Shown here one piece after another: positions 1-10,873 of a stretch of DNA of 64,000 nucleotides. The stretch comes from Saprospiraceae bacterium. Lineage in GTDB: Bacteria; Bacteroidota; Bacteroidia; Chitinophagales; Saprospiraceae. Numbering within the stretch: position 1 is the stretch's first letter; each line of letters starts with the position of its first letter. Below the pieces are notes generated by a model that made no database searches, had not been told where the DNA came from, and was given only the letters and a program-made list of their open reading frames with translations. A program made the translations under genes and the position numbers. The stretch spans positions 17,538 to 81,537 of the forward strand of contig JAHDGD010000001.1 of assembly GCA_020627825.1 (NCBI GenBank), read 5' to 3'.

Positions 1-1
1 G

Positions 2-3000
2 AATCAAGATGTGGCTTTCGCCCAAAGTGATCCCTTTTTACAATATGATTTTAATGCAAAAGGAGATTCTTCAGGTGTAAAAGAAGTGATTCTACTCTTT
101 CAAAAGCTTGAAAAAGAGAATAAGTCAAATGAGAATAAACAAGCATTTATTCAATTAAATAGATTGGAATATGTTTATCGGAACAGTACGCATCCTAATA
201 AAATAGATTTATATGAAAAAGCATTAGAAACATTATATTCAGCCAACGAAAAAAGTCCAATATTAGCACATGTTTCTTCAAAATACATCACACATGTTAT
301 CTCTAGAGGGAATACATTATTAGGAAATATTGAAAAAGAAAACCCATATTTCATTAAAGCTCAATCAATTATTGATCATACTTTAACTCTTAAGTTAAAT
401 GCAAAAGAACGAAAACATATTGAATATCTTAAGCAACAAATCAATACGAAAAGTTTAAATGTAGTAACAGAACAAGTGTATCCATCTGTTTACGATTTTC
501 CTATTAAAATTGATTATAGAAATATAAAAAATGTACAGGCTGAACTTTATCGCTTAGAAAAAGAAGATCTTATAAAATACTACGAAGACTCCAATAAAGA
601 AAGAACATTTGGAACTAAAGTTAAATCATTTGATATTTCATTACTTGGAACGGAAGATTTGGATCAGCACTCTTTAGAATATACAATGGAATCTTTAAAT
701 GATGGTGCTTATTTATTAGTATTAAAAGCTAAAAATGGAAATCTAAAGAGTTATGCTCTTTTTCATGTTTCGAATATCGCTGCAGTAAAGGTTAATAATA
801 ACTTGCAAGTTATGGATCGAATGAGTGGAAATCCAAAGCAAGCAAAAATCGAACGATATAAAAGGGAATGGAAAAGAAATGGAAATGTATTAAAGTACAT
901 AGATTCTAAAGAAACCTCGATTAATGGGTTAGCGACTTTCATCGAATCAAGAGAAAGTTATTTATTTCACATATCCTCAGATGAAAGCTCCTTATTTACT
1001 TCTGATAATTTTTATTATCAAGAATACAGTCCAAGAAGAAAAAATGTATACACCTTAAATTTCACAGATAGAGCTATTTACAGGCCAGGACAAACTGTTT
1101 ATTTTAAATCAATCCTATATAACACTCATACTCAAAGTGTTCTTCCAAATGAAAAAATTACAGTTGAATTACTAGATGCCAACTATCAACTCATTGAAAG
1201 TAGTCAAATAAAAACGAATGAATTTGGTTCTGTAAATGGAGAATTCAAAATTCCAACTGACGTTCTAAATGGACAATTTTCTTTACGATTCAGCCTCGCA
1301 AAAGAAAACATCAGTAGTGTCAAATCTATTCGTGTTGAAGAATATAAAAGGCCTACTTTCAAAATTGAATTTGAAACAGTAAAAGAAACCTATTCCTTTG
1401 GCAACGAAGTAAAAAGTGTTGGTAAAGCTATTTCATATAATGAAGTGCCTGTAAATAATCAAAACGTAGAGTATTCAATTGTACGTAATCAAGTATATAG
1501 ATGGTATTACAGTAGATATTACAATCCCACACCTGCTAAAATAATTGCAAATGGTGAAGTTAAAACTGATGAAAAAGGTAAGTTCCTTATTGCGTTCACG
1601 CCTGAACTTCCACAAACTCAAAATCAATACAATACATATTCTTACACTATAGAGGCAAAAATAACAGATGAAAAAGGCGAAACAAGAACACAACAAACTG
1701 TTATTTATGTTAGCGATAAAGATTTTATCATACATTCAAATAAGCAAAACTACACGCACGAAGATCAAGATATACAAATACATCTTACCAATCAAAATGG
1801 AGAACGTATACATGATAAGATTACATGTTCTATTTATGAACTAGAGGCTCCTTCATCATTTTTTATAAATAAAAAATGGGAAGCTGAATTTAATCCATTG
1901 AATAAGGAGGAATATAATAAAAGAACTGTAATTTATCCTTATAAAGATGAAACTAGATTGGAAAACCTTCCTATTCTAAAAGAAATTTCGAAAGAAGATA
2001 TTTCTATAGATTCGCTATACATATATTCTTTAAACAACTTAACTAATGGGCTATTTAAAATCATTCTTTCAAGTCCAAATGCTGATACAGTCAGCCTGTT
2101 TATAGATAACAATAAAAATTCATTTTATAATAAAAGTGTTCTTAATGTTCAATCTCCTGAATCTATTTTATGTAACAACACACTTGAAGTAAACTTAAAT
2201 AGCCTGCATAATCTACATATGTATGAAGTAGAGAATAGACAAAATGGAGGCTCAACATATAAAGCGTATCCTATTCTAAAGTCTAATAATCAGTTGTATT
2301 CCATCTCAAAAAGTGATGAAGGAGGCATTGAATTACATTACTTTACTTACTTTAACAATCGGTATCATAAAATATCTAAATTTATTCAGGTTAAAGATCC
2401 GAAGAAAGAACTTAAATTAACTTGGGAAACATTTAGAAGTGAGTTGTATCCTGGTTCAGAAGAAAAGTGGAGACTAAAAATTTTAGACAATGAAAATCAG
2501 ATTGTCCCAATCGAGCTTGTAACAAGCTTATATGATAAATCATTAGATGCATTTTATAAGCATAATTGGTCCACCTTCACTATTCCAAATACTATAAAAA
2601 GATCTGATATATCGCCATATTCCGATCACACTACATACAGTAGAAATTATAATAAGGAACGCTATACCGGTTCTTTCCTTGATCCTTTTGATTTTCCTTA
2701 CATACACACGAATATTCCTATTGCCTTTAGACACCGAAATGGAGGATATTATTTTGATGGAGAACATGTGGAAGTAATGATGGAAGAAGGAGCAGTACTT
2801 GATGAAGTAACCGTTACTGGCAATGGAAAGCAAGGGCCTATAAAAAAAGCTAGAAGAGCTTTAGCCAGCAAAGTTTCAGGAGTAATGAATGGTGATATGG
2901 CTTCAGCTTCATATGAAGCTCCATCAGTTGAAAATGAAGATTCTTCTCTAAACTCACAAGATTTGGACAATAATGCTTCATCTAATAATGATGATGGTTT

Positions 3001-5287
3001 TATTCGTACAAACTTGAATGAAACTGTATTCTTCAAACCAGATTTAGTAACGAATAGCGAAGGAGACATCGTTTTAGAATTCACAATGAATGAAGCATTA
3101 ACAGAATGGAAATTACTTGCATTTGGACATAGTAAGTACTTACAATTCATATCAGATGAGGAAAGTATTCGTACCAAGAAAGATTTAATGGTTTTTCCCA
3201 ATGGCCCTAGGTTTTTCAGAAAAGGAGATCAAATCGTCATTCCAGCCGATATTCGAAATATGAGTGCATCGAATTTAAATATTAAAGCAGAGATTAAGAT
3301 TTTCGATATTATTTCAAATAAAGAAATTACCTCTCTTTTTACTAATTCAAAAAAAATAAAAGCTTTAACTATAGATGGAGGAAAAAATGCTTTAGTAGAA
3401 TGGTCGTTGAAGATTCCTGAAAATATCGACGGAATAAGATATCAAATAATAGCAACAAGTGATCTATTTAAAGATGGAGAAGAAAAAACAGCTATTGTCC
3501 TCGACAATAGAAAAATGGTAACAGAAAGTAAAGTATATGTAATCAATGAAAAGGAGACTGCATCACTGGAAACATCTTTAAAAAACAGCCAATCAATTGA
3601 TCCCAAACTATATAATATTTCTGTGGTCAGTAATCCCTCATGGCTTGCCGTTCAAACTTTACCTTATCTTATGGAATACCGTTATAAATGCACAGAGCAA
3701 ATATTCTCTCGGTATTTTTCCAATGTTTTAGCAAAGCACATTTTGGATGAAAATCCATCCATAGAAAAAGTGTATAAAGACTGGAATGCTAAAAATCAAT
3801 TAAAATCTAATTTAAATAAAAACGAGGAATTAAAATATGTACTTCTTGAACAAACTCCATGGGTATTGGATGCACTTGATGAAGAACAACAGATGGAACA
3901 GTTAGCTACTTTATTTGATAGAGAAAGAGTTCGTGCCGAATTGATAGCAAATCAAGAAGTCATTCTATCAAGAAGCATGCAAGGTGCACTTCCTTGGTTT
4001 CCAAAAGGAAGACCAAATTTATATATCACTCAATATATTTTGCAAGGATTTGGACAACTGAGAAAATTGGATGTCATGGAAGAAGATCCTAAAATGAATG
4101 TATTTTATAAAGAGTCATTTTCTTACATTCAAGATGAATGGAACAAAATGGAAAGAAGTTCTATCCCTAAACCTTCTTCTGTTTCTCCCCTTCAAATTCA
4201 TTTTCTTTATACAAGTTCCTTTTTCAAAGATTTGAAACTGAAATTAGAAACGAAAACTAATGTAAAAAGATGGGTGAAAATCATTAAGAAAGATTGGATT
4301 TCCTATAGTTTATTAAATAAAGCACAATTAGCACTTTATTTCCATAGAAATGGTGATGCTGAATTTGCCTCTACAATTCTTGAGCATTTAAGGCAAACAA
4401 GCATATTTAAAGAAAATTTAGGACGATATTGGAAAGAAACAAATGGCTATTTCTGGTATCAATCTAATCTAGAAGCTCAATCATTACTGATGGTGGCGTT
4501 TCAAGAAATAGAACAAAACACTGCTTTTGTAGAAGAATTGAAGCAATGGCTTTTATCAAATAAACAAACCAATAAATGGAATTCGACAAAGTCAACTACA
4601 CAAGCTGTTTATGCAATTCTTGAAACGGGTGAAAATAAATTATCGGAACAAAAGTTGGTAAAAGTCGAAGGAGTAAATTCTTCGCTTATAAATCAATCTG
4701 AAATCAAAAAAGCTGTGGGGGAATACAACATTCAATATACTTCTTCCTCTGTCAATGATGTTCCAAATTCTATCACTGTATCTAATCCAAATTCAACGAA
4801 AGCATGGGTGAGCACGACCTATCAATATGTTGAAGATATAGATAAAATAGAGCAATATCAGGAAACCCCCTTGAAAATACGAAGGGCACTTTTTAAAAAG
4901 CAATCTGGTGAAAGAGGTCCCGTCTTAATTCCATTAGAAGCTAATGATTTTTTAGAAATTGGTGATGAATTAGTCATAAAACTCACACTTGAAGTAGATC
5001 GACCTATGGAGTTTATTCACATCCAGGATTCGAGAGCTTCAGGCACTGAGCCAAAATCTGTCTTAAGCGGATATACTTATCAAAATGGTTTGTACTATTA
5101 CGAAGAGACAAAAGATGAAGCAACCAACTTTTTTATTGATTATTTACCAAGAGGTGTTTATAACTTCGAATACACTGTTTATGCTAGCCAAAAAGGAGAT
5201 TTTTCTGCAGGTCTCGCTACTATTCAGTCTATGTATGCACCAGAATTTAATGCGCATTCTAGTGGAATGAGAATAGAAATTAAATAA
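2..5287 (+). CDS. Alpha-2-macroglobulin family protein (5' end outside window)
   Basis: Large envelope protein of the bacterial alpha-2-macroglobulin family, thought to trap attacking proteases in or near the periplasm. The frame is open to the left edge. The first residues (QDVAFAQS) look like the end of a signal peptide, so only the start and most of the signal are missing. Counting from the GTG at position 11, an MG2-type domain with the motif DRAIYRPGQTVYFK lies near residue 352, the alpha-2-macroglobulin domain near residues 1010-1090, and the thioester motif Cys-Thr-Glu-Gln at residue 1227, followed by the alpha/alpha-toroid region. The family thioester is CxEQ, so it should be functional. 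A linker near residues 920-1000 contains DEVTVTG, a string typical of TonB-receptor plug starts. The next gene begins 70 bases downstream behind its own promoter-like box. No pbpC partner is visible. Confidence 0.9.
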   Translation, partial: NQDVAFAQSDPFLQYDFNAKGDSSGVKEVILLFQKLEKENKSNENKQAFIQLNRLEYVYRNSTHPNKIDLYEKALETLYSANEKSPILAHVSSKYITHVISRGNTLLGNIEKENPYFIKAQSIIDHTLTLKLNAKERKHIEYLKQQINTKSLNVVTEQVYPSVYDFPIKIDYRNIKNVQAELYRLEKEDLIKYYEDSNKERTFGTKVKSFDISLLGTEDLDQHSLEYTMESLNDGAYLLVLKAKNGNLKSYALFHVSNIAAVKVNNNLQVMDRMSGNPKQAKIERYKREWKRNGNVLKYIDSKETSINGLATFIESRESYLFHISSDESSLFTSDNFYYQEYSPRRKNVYTLNFTDRAIYRPGQTVYFKSILYNTHTQSVLPNEKITVELLDANYQLIESSQIKTNEFGSVNGEFKIPTDVLNGQFSLRFSLAKENISSVKSIRVEEYKRPTFKIEFETVKETYSFGNEVKSVGKAISYNEVPVNNQNVEYSIVRNQVYRWYYSRYYNPTPAKIIANGEVKTDEKGKFLIAFTPELPQTQNQYNTYSYTIEAKITDEKGETRTQQTVIYVSDKDFIIHSNKQNYTHEDQDIQIHLTNQNGERIHDKITCSIYELEAPSSFFINKKWEAEFNPLNKEEYNKRTVIYPYKDETRLENLPILKEISKEDISIDSLYIYSLNNLTNGLFKIILSSPNADTVSLFIDNNKNSFYNKSVLNVQSPESILCNNTLEVNLNSLHNLHMYEVENRQNGGSTYKAYPILKSNNQLYSISKSDEGGIELHYFTYFNNRYHKISKFIQVKDPKKELKLTWETFRSELYPGSEEKWRLKILDNENQIVPIELVTSLYDKSLDAFYKHNWSTFTIPNTIKRSDISPYSDHTTYSRNYNKERYTGSFLDPFDFPYIHTNIPIAFRHRNGGYYFDGEHVEVMMEEGAVLDEVTVTGNGKQGPIKKARRALASKVSGVMNGDMASASYEAPSVENEDSSLNSQDLDNNASSNNDDGFIRTNLNETVFFKPDLVTNSEGDIVLEFTMNEALTEWKLLAFGHSKYLQFISDEESIRTKKDLMVFPNGPRFFRKGDQIVIPADIRNMSASNLNIKAEIKIFDIISNKEITSLFTNSKKIKALTIDGGKNALVEWSLKIPENIDGIRYQIIATSDLFKDGEEKTAIVLDNRKMVTESKVYVINEKETASLETSLKNSQSIDPKLYNISVVSNPSWLAVQTLPYLMEYRYKCTEQIFSRYFSNVLAKHILDENPSIEKVYKDWNAKNQLKSNLNKNEELKYVLLEQTPWVLDALDEEQQMEQLATLFDRERVRAELIANQEVILSRSMQGALPWFPKGRPNLYITQYILQGFGQLRKLDVMEEDPKMNVFYKESFSYIQDEWNKMERSSIPKPSSVSPLQIHFLYTSSFFKDLKLKLETKTNVKRWVKIIKKDWISYSLLNKAQLALYFHRNGDAEFASTILEHLRQTSIFKENLGRYWKETNGYFWYQSNLEAQSLLMVAFQEIEQNTAFVEELKQWLLSNKQTNKWNSTKSTTQAVYAILETGENKLSEQKLVKVEGVNSSLINQSEIKKAVGEYNIQYTSSSVNDVPNSITVSNPNSTKAWVSTTYQYVEDIDKIEQYQETPLKIRRALFKKQSGERGPVLIPLEANDFLEIGDELVIKLTLEVDRPMEFIHIQDSRASGTEPKSVLSGYTYQNGLYYYEETKDEATNFFIDYLPRGVYNFEYTVYASQKGDFSAGLATIQSMYAPEFNAHSSGMRIEIK

Positions 5288-5335
5288 TATTATAGGATTA
5301 TCCTTCAAATAAAAACATGTTGTAACACGAACTTA

Positions 5336-5343
5336 TATATTTG
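5336..5343 (+). promoter_or_regulatory. Bacteroidota -7 box (TATATTTG)
   Basis: An exact match to the TAnnTTTG element used by the Bacteroidota housekeeping sigma factor, 14 bases before the ATG of the fusion gene. No convincing -33 TTTG element is seen at the usual spacing, so the call rests on the one box and its position. Confidence 0.45.
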
Positions 5344-5357
5344 TTTTAAAACAATTC

Positions 5358-8342
5358 ATGGATCCTCTAAAAGCTATTTTAGAATCTCATTTTGGACTTG
5401 CAGTACATGATATTCAACAATTTGAGGGAGAAGTGAACCTCAATTTTAAATGTATATTGGGTGATGGAAAATGTTTTAATATAAAACTCTTTCATGCCTC
5501 TACCAATAATGAAAGTATTGATTTTCTTGTACAACTACACAAGCATTTTCGATCTTTTAAAAGTATCGAAATTCCTGATATCAAACCTTGGGAAAAAGAT
5601 AGTTATATAAAACCGATACTTTATGATGACAAAACCTACAATGCCATCATTTTAGAATGGATTGATGGTAAATTATTGAGCGATGTATTATATCATCCTC
5701 CATTGCTCTTAAACAGATGGGGGCAATTATGTGCTCAAGTGCAGCAACATCTTTATGATTTCGATCATCCGCACCTGAATCGATTTGAAGAATGGGACCC
5801 ACTTCATTTACTGCATCATACAGCGAAAATTGATACGTTACCCGACCAACATAAAAAAGATATTATACATAATGTGTTCAGTCAGTTTAATTCGTATTCA
5901 AAAGCATTGAAGGACCTACCGATAAGTCATAATCACAATGATTTTCACACAGAGAATATTTTAGTACATTTTAATGGGCTTTCGCCCAAAATAATGGGGC
6001 TAATCGATTTTGGTGATACATTGAAAACATTGAGAATTTGTGATGTGGCCATTGCTTGTGCCTATGTCATTATGGAAAAGAAAGACGGATTAGCTGCAGT
6101 TCGGTCCTTTTTAGAAGGATTTACTAAGTATGTTACATTGACTGAAGGTGAAATTGAAGTTTTAGACATTTTAATAAGAGCAAGACTCTCCATATCTGTA
6201 TTGATTTCAGCTGATAAAAAGACTAAAGGTGTTTCTTCTTCATATCAGTTTATAAGTGAAGAGAAAGCTTGGAATGCATTGAATTATCTAGATTCGATGC
6301 AAGCATCATTTATCCATTATTCCCATCGAGTTGGAGCTGGATTCATAGCCCATCCCAACTTTCATATTTTCCAAGAATGGTGTACAAAAAATAGAAATCT
6401 TTTTAAACCTGTTATGGATTTTCAAAAGGAGAAAAGTGGACGCATCGACTTAAGTGTTGCTTCAACTGTGATTCCATCAACATATGATTTACAAACTGTT
6501 ACGACATTCGAAAAACATGTTTTCAATTATTTAGAACAAAAAGACTGGGCATATGCATATGGGGGATATGGTGAAATAAGACCTTTTTATACAACGGATA
6601 ATTATGAAGCAGAAAACGATCAAGGATATCAATGGAGAACCCAGCATTTAGGACTAGATATATGGTCTAGCCTAAAGGATAAAAGTAACTCAAAAAGGAA
6701 AATTTTTAGCCCCTATCAAGGTAAGGTCATATGTTCCCATAACAATGACGAAAGGTGTGACTATGGATATACACTTATTCTTCAGCATCACACAGATGAG
6801 ATGCCATTCTATACATTATATGGGCATCTTTCTAAAGAATCAATGGAATTAAGTCCTATCGGAAAATGGGTAGAAGCAGGAGATCATATCGCGTATTTAG
6901 GAGACAAAAATGAAAATGGAGCGTGGCCACCCCATTTACATTTTCAAGTCTTACTTGATTTATTAGGTAATACAACAAATTACCCAGGTGTGTGCTACCC
7001 TTATGAATGGAAGATTTGGAGCGCTCTTTGCCCTACTCCACATCTACTTACCCCATACTTATTATCTTCTAAGATAGAAGATAATTCAGTCGAAAAATTA
7101 TTGCCCATAAGACAATTAGTTCTTGGTAAAAATCTCAGTGTTTCATACAAACGACCTTTAACTATATTAAGAGGTTATATGCAATATTTATATGACGAAT
7201 CTGGTAGAAGATATCTTGATACCGTAAATAATGTAGCACATGTAGGCCATGAACATCCTGTTGTTACGCAAAAGGCAATCAGACAACTTCAGCTATTAAA
7301 TACCAATACACGCTATCTTCATCCAAATATTCTTCGGTATGCTAAAAAATTATTGGCTACTTTTCCTTCCAATATTACAAGAGTTTATTTCACAAATTCT
7401 GGAAGTGAAGCGAATGAACTTGCATTAAGGATAGCAGAGTCTTATGTAAAAACAAAAGATAAAGTTGTATTTGAAATGGGTTATCATGGAAATACAACGA
7501 ATACTGTTGATATAAGCTCTTATAAATTTGATAGAAAAGGTGGAAAAGGAAAAACTAAAAGTATAATCAAAATCCCATTTTACAAACGTAATGATACAGA
7601 TTCCAAAAGAACTTATAAAGAACAAGTCAATAAATTCATACAAGGAACAAAACCCTTATGCTTCATTGGAGAAAGTATTTTAAGTTGTGCAGGACAAGTT
7701 GAATTAGACAGTGAAATGTTGAGATATGTCTATAACATCATTCAATCTAATGGTGGTATTTGTATAGCCGATGAGGTTCAAACAGGTTTTGGGCGAATAG
7801 GATCTCATTTTTGGGCTTTTCAGGATCATGATGTTCAACCTGATATCGTAACAATGGGTAAGCCGATAGGTAATGGCCATCCTATAGGAGCGGTGGTTTG
7901 TACAGAGGAACTTGCTGAGAGCTTTGATAATGGGATGGAATATTTTAATACATATGGGGGTAATCCTGTCAGTATGGCAATAGCTGAAGCTGTTCTTGAT
8001 GAGGTTTATGAACAAAATTTACAAGCTCATGCAATCGAGATGGAAAAAGCATTTTATTCAATAATCAAAAAGCTCGAATTGCCATCAGGTATTCAGGTCT
8101 CCACACGTGGAAAAGGACTGTTTTTAGGTATTGAATTAATGGAAAGCGGGATGGAAGCAACCGATTGTGCCAAATTCATTACGAATCGTATGCGAGAAAA
8201 AGGAATACTAATGAGTAGCGATGGGCCTTATGAGAATGTATTAAAAGTAAAACCACCAATGTGTTTTAATGAAAAGGATATGAAAAAAATGATGTATAAT
8301 TTACAGCAAGTTCTCAATGAGTATGCGGCATTAACAACTTAA
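5358..8342 (+). CDS. Three-domain fusion: APH-type kinase, M23 peptidase, class III aminotransferase-fold phospholyase
   Basis: A 994-residue protein with no signal peptide. Residues 1-330 are an aminoglycoside phosphotransferase/choline-kinase fold: HNDFHTEN near residue 195 is the catalytic loop and IDFGD near 216 binds magnesium. Residues 400-560 are an M23 (LytM) metallopeptidase with zinc ligands in HLGLD (H430, D434) and HLH (H526, H528). Residues 590-990 are a class III PLP aminotransferase fold with the SGSEAN motif and a Schiff-base lysine K835 in MGKPIGNG. The closest known human parts are hydroxylysine kinase (HYKK/AGPHD1) and the phospholyases ETNPPL and PHYKPL. By analogy, the kinase would phosphorylate an amino alcohol or hydroxy amino acid and the PLP domain would eliminate phosphate and ammonia. 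The substrate is an inference. It ends head to head with the next gene, sharing the bases TTAA for both stops. Confidence 0.88.
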   Translation: MDPLKAILESHFGLAVHDIQQFEGEVNLNFKCILGDGKCFNIKLFHASTNNESIDFLVQLHKHFRSFKSIEIPDIKPWEKDSYIKPILYDDKTYNAIILEWIDGKLLSDVLYHPPLLLNRWGQLCAQVQQHLYDFDHPHLNRFEEWDPLHLLHHTAKIDTLPDQHKKDIIHNVFSQFNSYSKALKDLPISHNHNDFHTENILVHFNGLSPKIMGLIDFGDTLKTLRICDVAIACAYVIMEKKDGLAAVRSFLEGFTKYVTLTEGEIEVLDILIRARLSISVLISADKKTKGVSSSYQFISEEKAWNALNYLDSMQASFIHYSHRVGAGFIAHPNFHIFQEWCTKNRNLFKPVMDFQKEKSGRIDLSVASTVIPSTYDLQTVTTFEKHVFNYLEQKDWAYAYGGYGEIRPFYTTDNYEAENDQGYQWRTQHLGLDIWSSLKDKSNSKRKIFSPYQGKVICSHNNDERCDYGYTLILQHHTDEMPFYTLYGHLSKESMELSPIGKWVEAGDHIAYLGDKNENGAWPPHLHFQVLLDLLGNTTNYPGVCYPYEWKIWSALCPTPHLLTPYLLSSKIEDNSVEKLLPIRQLVLGKNLSVSYKRPLTILRGYMQYLYDESGRRYLDTVNNVAHVGHEHPVVTQKAIRQLQLLNTNTRYLHPNILRYAKKLLATFPSNITRVYFTNSGSEANELALRIAESYVKTKDKVVFEMGYHGNTTNTVDISSYKFDRKGGKGKTKSIIKIPFYKRNDTDSKRTYKEQVNKFIQGTKPLCFIGESILSCAGQVELDSEMLRYVYNIIQSNGGICIADEVQTGFGRIGSHFWAFQDHDVQPDIVTMGKPIGNGHPIGAVVCTEELAESFDNGMEYFNTYGGNPVSMAIAEAVLDEVYEQNLQAHAIEMEKAFYSIIKKLELPSGIQVSTRGKGLFLGIELMESGMEATDCAKFITNRMREKGILMSSDGPYENVLKVKPPMCFNEKDMKKMMYNLQQVLNEYAALTT

Positions 8343-9235
8343 GCTTTTCTCAAAACATATATTACACTACTGCATAAATCAATATCTGCATTTGCTTTTC
8401 TATAAGATTTGAATCCTTGCTTAAATCCAGAAAAAAGTGAAGTTGTTCCTTTTTTATAACGCTCACTTAATAAAGAAACATAAAAAGAATCAAATGGCAT
8501 TCGTTCTTTTATAAGTAACTCGAAACCATTAGCTTTTGCAAATTCCTCGAAACTTTTTGGATTGAAATGCCAAAGATGACGTGGAACATCATATGCTGCC
8601 CAATACTCTTTGTAATATTGTGCATCTATCGATGAATGATTTGGTACTGCTATAATTAAAGTGCCATTCTCCTGCAATAATTGATGAAACCTTTTCATAT
8701 ACATCTGTGGATCGTACAAATGCTCCAATACATGCCACAACGAAATAACAGCAAATGATTCTTCTGAAAACGTACCATCGTATAATGCAGAAGGTTCCTC
8801 AACGGTTAAGTCCCATTTACTTTTGGCGTAAGCCCTAGCATCAGCATCTATCTCTATAGCTTTTACGCTCTTTCCTTTACTTTTAACAAAAGCTGGAAAA
8901 TACCCTGTACCGCATCCATAATCTAACAATGTTCCCTGCTGTGCAAACGAATTCACCAATTTGAATTTACGCTGCAACATAATTGTACGAACACGATGAT
9001 ATAGATTGTTTACGATACCTTTTTTGGTATCGGAATGAGAAATGTATTCCTCACTTTTATAATAAGGAGCTATATTTTTTTGACTAGGTACATTCTGCGT
9101 AAAAAGAAAGGTACATTGCCCACAATTCCATAATTCGAAATCTTCTTTGCTGATCGAATAATCAACTGTTTTTAATTTGTAGCTAATTTCCTTACTACCA
9201 CAAGCTGGACAAGCAGAATGCATAATTTTCTCCAT
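8339..9235 (-). CDS. Class I SAM-dependent methyltransferase with N-terminal zinc ribbon
   Basis: A 298-residue methyltransferase of the Methyltransf_23 type. The N-terminus carries two Cys pairs (CPAC near residue 9 and CGQC near residue 38) expected to bind zinc. The SAM-binding glycine motif LLDYGCGTGYF is near residue 104, with an acidic residue after the next strand (AIEIDAD) and the LWHVLEHLYDP motif that follows in this family. Such proteins often act on sugars, lipids or small metabolites, but the substrate cannot be told here. It is convergent with the kinase/aminotransferase fusion (four-base overlap at the stops) and stands alone, with DUF427 about 70 bases upstream in the same direction. 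Confidence 0.8.
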   Translation of the reverse strand: MEKIMHSACPACGSKEISYKLKTVDYSISKEDFELWNCGQCTFLFTQNVPSQKNIAPYYKSEEYISHSDTKKGIVNNLYHRVRTIMLQRKFKLVNSFAQQGTLLDYGCGTGYFPAFVKSKGKSVKAIEIDADARAYAKSKWDLTVEEPSALYDGTFSEESFAVISLWHVLEHLYDPQMYMKRFHQLLQENGTLIIAVPNHSSIDAQYYKEYWAAYDVPRHLWHFNPKSFEEFAKANGFELLIKERMPFDSFYVSLLSERYKKGTTSLFSGFKQGFKSYRKANADIDLCSSVIYVLRKA

Positions 9236-9272
9236 GTTGCGAAAGTACTATTAATCTTTTAAATCAAAAGTA

Positions 9273-9293
9273 TTTTGGGGTTTAACCCCAAAA
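9273..9293. repeat. Perfect palindrome, GGGG variant of the dispersed GGGCTTWAAGCCC family
   Basis: Centre GGGGTTTAACCCC with T4 on the left and A4 on the right, 13 bases past the DUF427 stop and 38 bases before the methyltransferase start. As RNA it folds into an almost loop-free hairpin whose T and A flanks pair with each other. No T-run follows the stem on the minus strand, so it is not a standard intrinsic terminator. Confidence 0.7.
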
Positions 9294-9305
9294 AAAATAA
9301 CCGAA

Positions 9306-9593
9306 TTATTTTTCTACAATTTCTACTCCTTTCCAGAATGCGACTCGATCTTTAATAACCTTCGCAGCATCTTTAGGATTTTTATAGTACCATACTGCAT
9401 CAGGGTTTTTCATACCATCAACTGAAAGTGTGAAATAATTAGCTATCCCCTTCCAATGACACGAAGTTTCTGTACTAGAATTAATAATGTAGTCTTTATT
9501 AAGGGATTGTTCTGGAAAATAGTGATTTCCTTCAATTAATACAGTATTATCAGATTCCGCAATGATTTTACCGTTCCAAATAGCCTGTTTCAT
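9306..9593 (-). CDS. DUF427 domain protein
   Basis: A 95-residue protein that is a complete DUF427 domain. The start (MKQAIWNGKIIAES), the SxTxCHWKGxANY stretch at residues 41-52 and the end AVWYYKNPKDAAKVIKDRVAFW follow the family pattern. The fold is a small beta-barrel-like domain and its biochemical role is not settled. It is on the same strand as the DEAD-box helicase (25-base gap), so the two may be co-transcribed. The family call is strong; no function is claimed. Confidence 0.85.
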   Translation of the reverse strand: MKQAIWNGKIIAESDNTVLIEGNHYFPEQSLNKDYIINSSTETSCHWKGIANYFTLSVDGMKNPDAVWYYKNPKDAAKVIKDRVAFWKGVEIVEK

Positions 9594-9618
9594 ACCTATT
9601 ACTTTATTATAGTAACCC

Positions 9619-10869
9619 CTATTTCTGTTTTTTGTTTTTCTTGCGTTTATTCTTTGCTTCTAAGTCCTTAGCTAGATTCATTAATTTCTGCCAATCTTCT
9701 CCTTGTTCCTCACTGAACAATATGGTTTCTTCATAATCGTCTTGATCGATTGATAACCGTTCAATATGCTCACCAATATAAGCTTCTATTTCACGTAGTA
9801 AGGTTTTCTCATGAGGGCTTGCGAAAGAAACAGCATAACCTTTTTTTCGGATTCTTCCAGTTCTTCCTATCCGATGTACATATGTTTCAACTTGTTCCGG
9901 TATATCATAATTTACAACATAGATAATATCTTTTATATCCAGTCCTCTAGCTCCAACATCTGTAGAGATAAGGACTTTAATTATACCGTCTTTAAATAGA
10001 TTAAGATTTTGAACACGCTCTTCTTGTTCCATTTCTCTATGAATCAACAAAGTGGCAAGCCCTACCCGTTCCATTGCTTTATAAACTCTTTCAGCTCGAA
10101 CTAATGTACGAACAAAAACCATGATTTTTTTATCTTCATGTTCTCTAATCAAGCGTTCAAGAAAGAAGCGTTTATCGTCCATTTCCATGAAAGCAACTGT
10201 ATGCTCAATATTTCCAGCAATAGGGTTCTTAGGTGAAATTTGAATACGGATTGCAGATTGTTTGACGAGTGAATACGCTACTTTTTTTATGTAATCATTA
10301 ATTGTTGCCGAAAAGAAAAGTGTTTGTTTTCTGGAAGGAAGTAAACGCACCAATTGTCTGATATCATTTATAAAACCAAGATCAAGCATTTGGTCTGCTT
10401 CATCTAGAATAAGGCTACGAATACGGTGCGTTTTAACATGACCTTGATGAATTAAATCGAACAGTCTTCCTGGGGTTGCTACTGCAATATCAACTCTATT
10501 ATTCAATGCTTCAACTTGCTTGTCATACTTTTCACCTCCTAAAAGTCCAATTACGGAGACAGAAGTATATCGACAAAGACTTTCTATCACATCAACTATT
10601 TGCAAAACCAATTCATGAGTTGGGGCAAGAATTATACATTTTAATCCATCTTTTCTCCGTTGACTTTCATTTATTTGCTCTAAAATTTCTATCGTAGGTA
10701 TAGCATATGCAGCTGTTTTGCCTGTTCCAGTTTGAGCAACAGCTAAAACATCTTCGCCTTCTAGAATACTAGTGATACTTTTAAATTGAATGTCAGTTGG
10801 TCTTTTCCAATCTAATGATCGGATTCCTTTATTCAAACCTTCTGAAAAATGATAAGATTCAAACTTCAT
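9619..10869 (-). CDS. DEAD-box ATP-dependent RNA helicase, RhlE-like
   Basis: A 416-residue superfamily 2 RNA helicase with the full motif set in order: Q motif (RPTDIQFKSI), Walker A AQTGTGKT near residue 43, APTHEL, DEADQML (Walker B), FFSAT, STDVGARGLDI and HRIGRTGR. The C-terminus is a short Lys-rich tail (KNKRKKNKKQK), common in RhlE/DeaD-type proteins that act on rRNA during ribosome assembly or at low temperature. A TAnnTTTG box lies only four bases before the ATG, which would give a nearly leaderless mRNA. The helicase class is certain; the exact subfamily is less so. Confidence 0.93.
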   Translation of the reverse strand: MKFESYHFSEGLNKGIRSLDWKRPTDIQFKSITSILEGEDVLAVAQTGTGKTAAYAIPTIEILEQINESQRRKDGLKCIILAPTHELVLQIVDVIESLCRYTSVSVIGLLGGEKYDKQVEALNNRVDIAVATPGRLFDLIHQGHVKTHRIRSLILDEADQMLDLGFINDIRQLVRLLPSRKQTLFFSATINDYIKKVAYSLVKQSAIRIQISPKNPIAGNIEHTVAFMEMDDKRFFLERLIREHEDKKIMVFVRTLVRAERVYKAMERVGLATLLIHREMEQEERVQNLNLFKDGIIKVLISTDVGARGLDIKDIIYVVNYDIPEQVETYVHRIGRTGRIRKKGYAVSFASPHEKTLLREIEAYIGEHIERLSIDQDDYEETILFSEEQGEDWQKLMNLAKDLEAKNKRKKNKKQK

Positions 10870-10873
10870 ACCT

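Noticed and set aside
12..26. GGCTTTCGCCC at the left edge as a copy of the palindrome family
   Set aside because: Arms are incomplete and the bases are explained by the Phe-Ala-Gln signal-peptide end, a pattern that recurs at such sites by coding need.
2749..3201. 150-residue open frame on the minus strand
   Set aside because: Antisense to the alpha-2-macroglobulin linker region, no family features, low-complexity composition.
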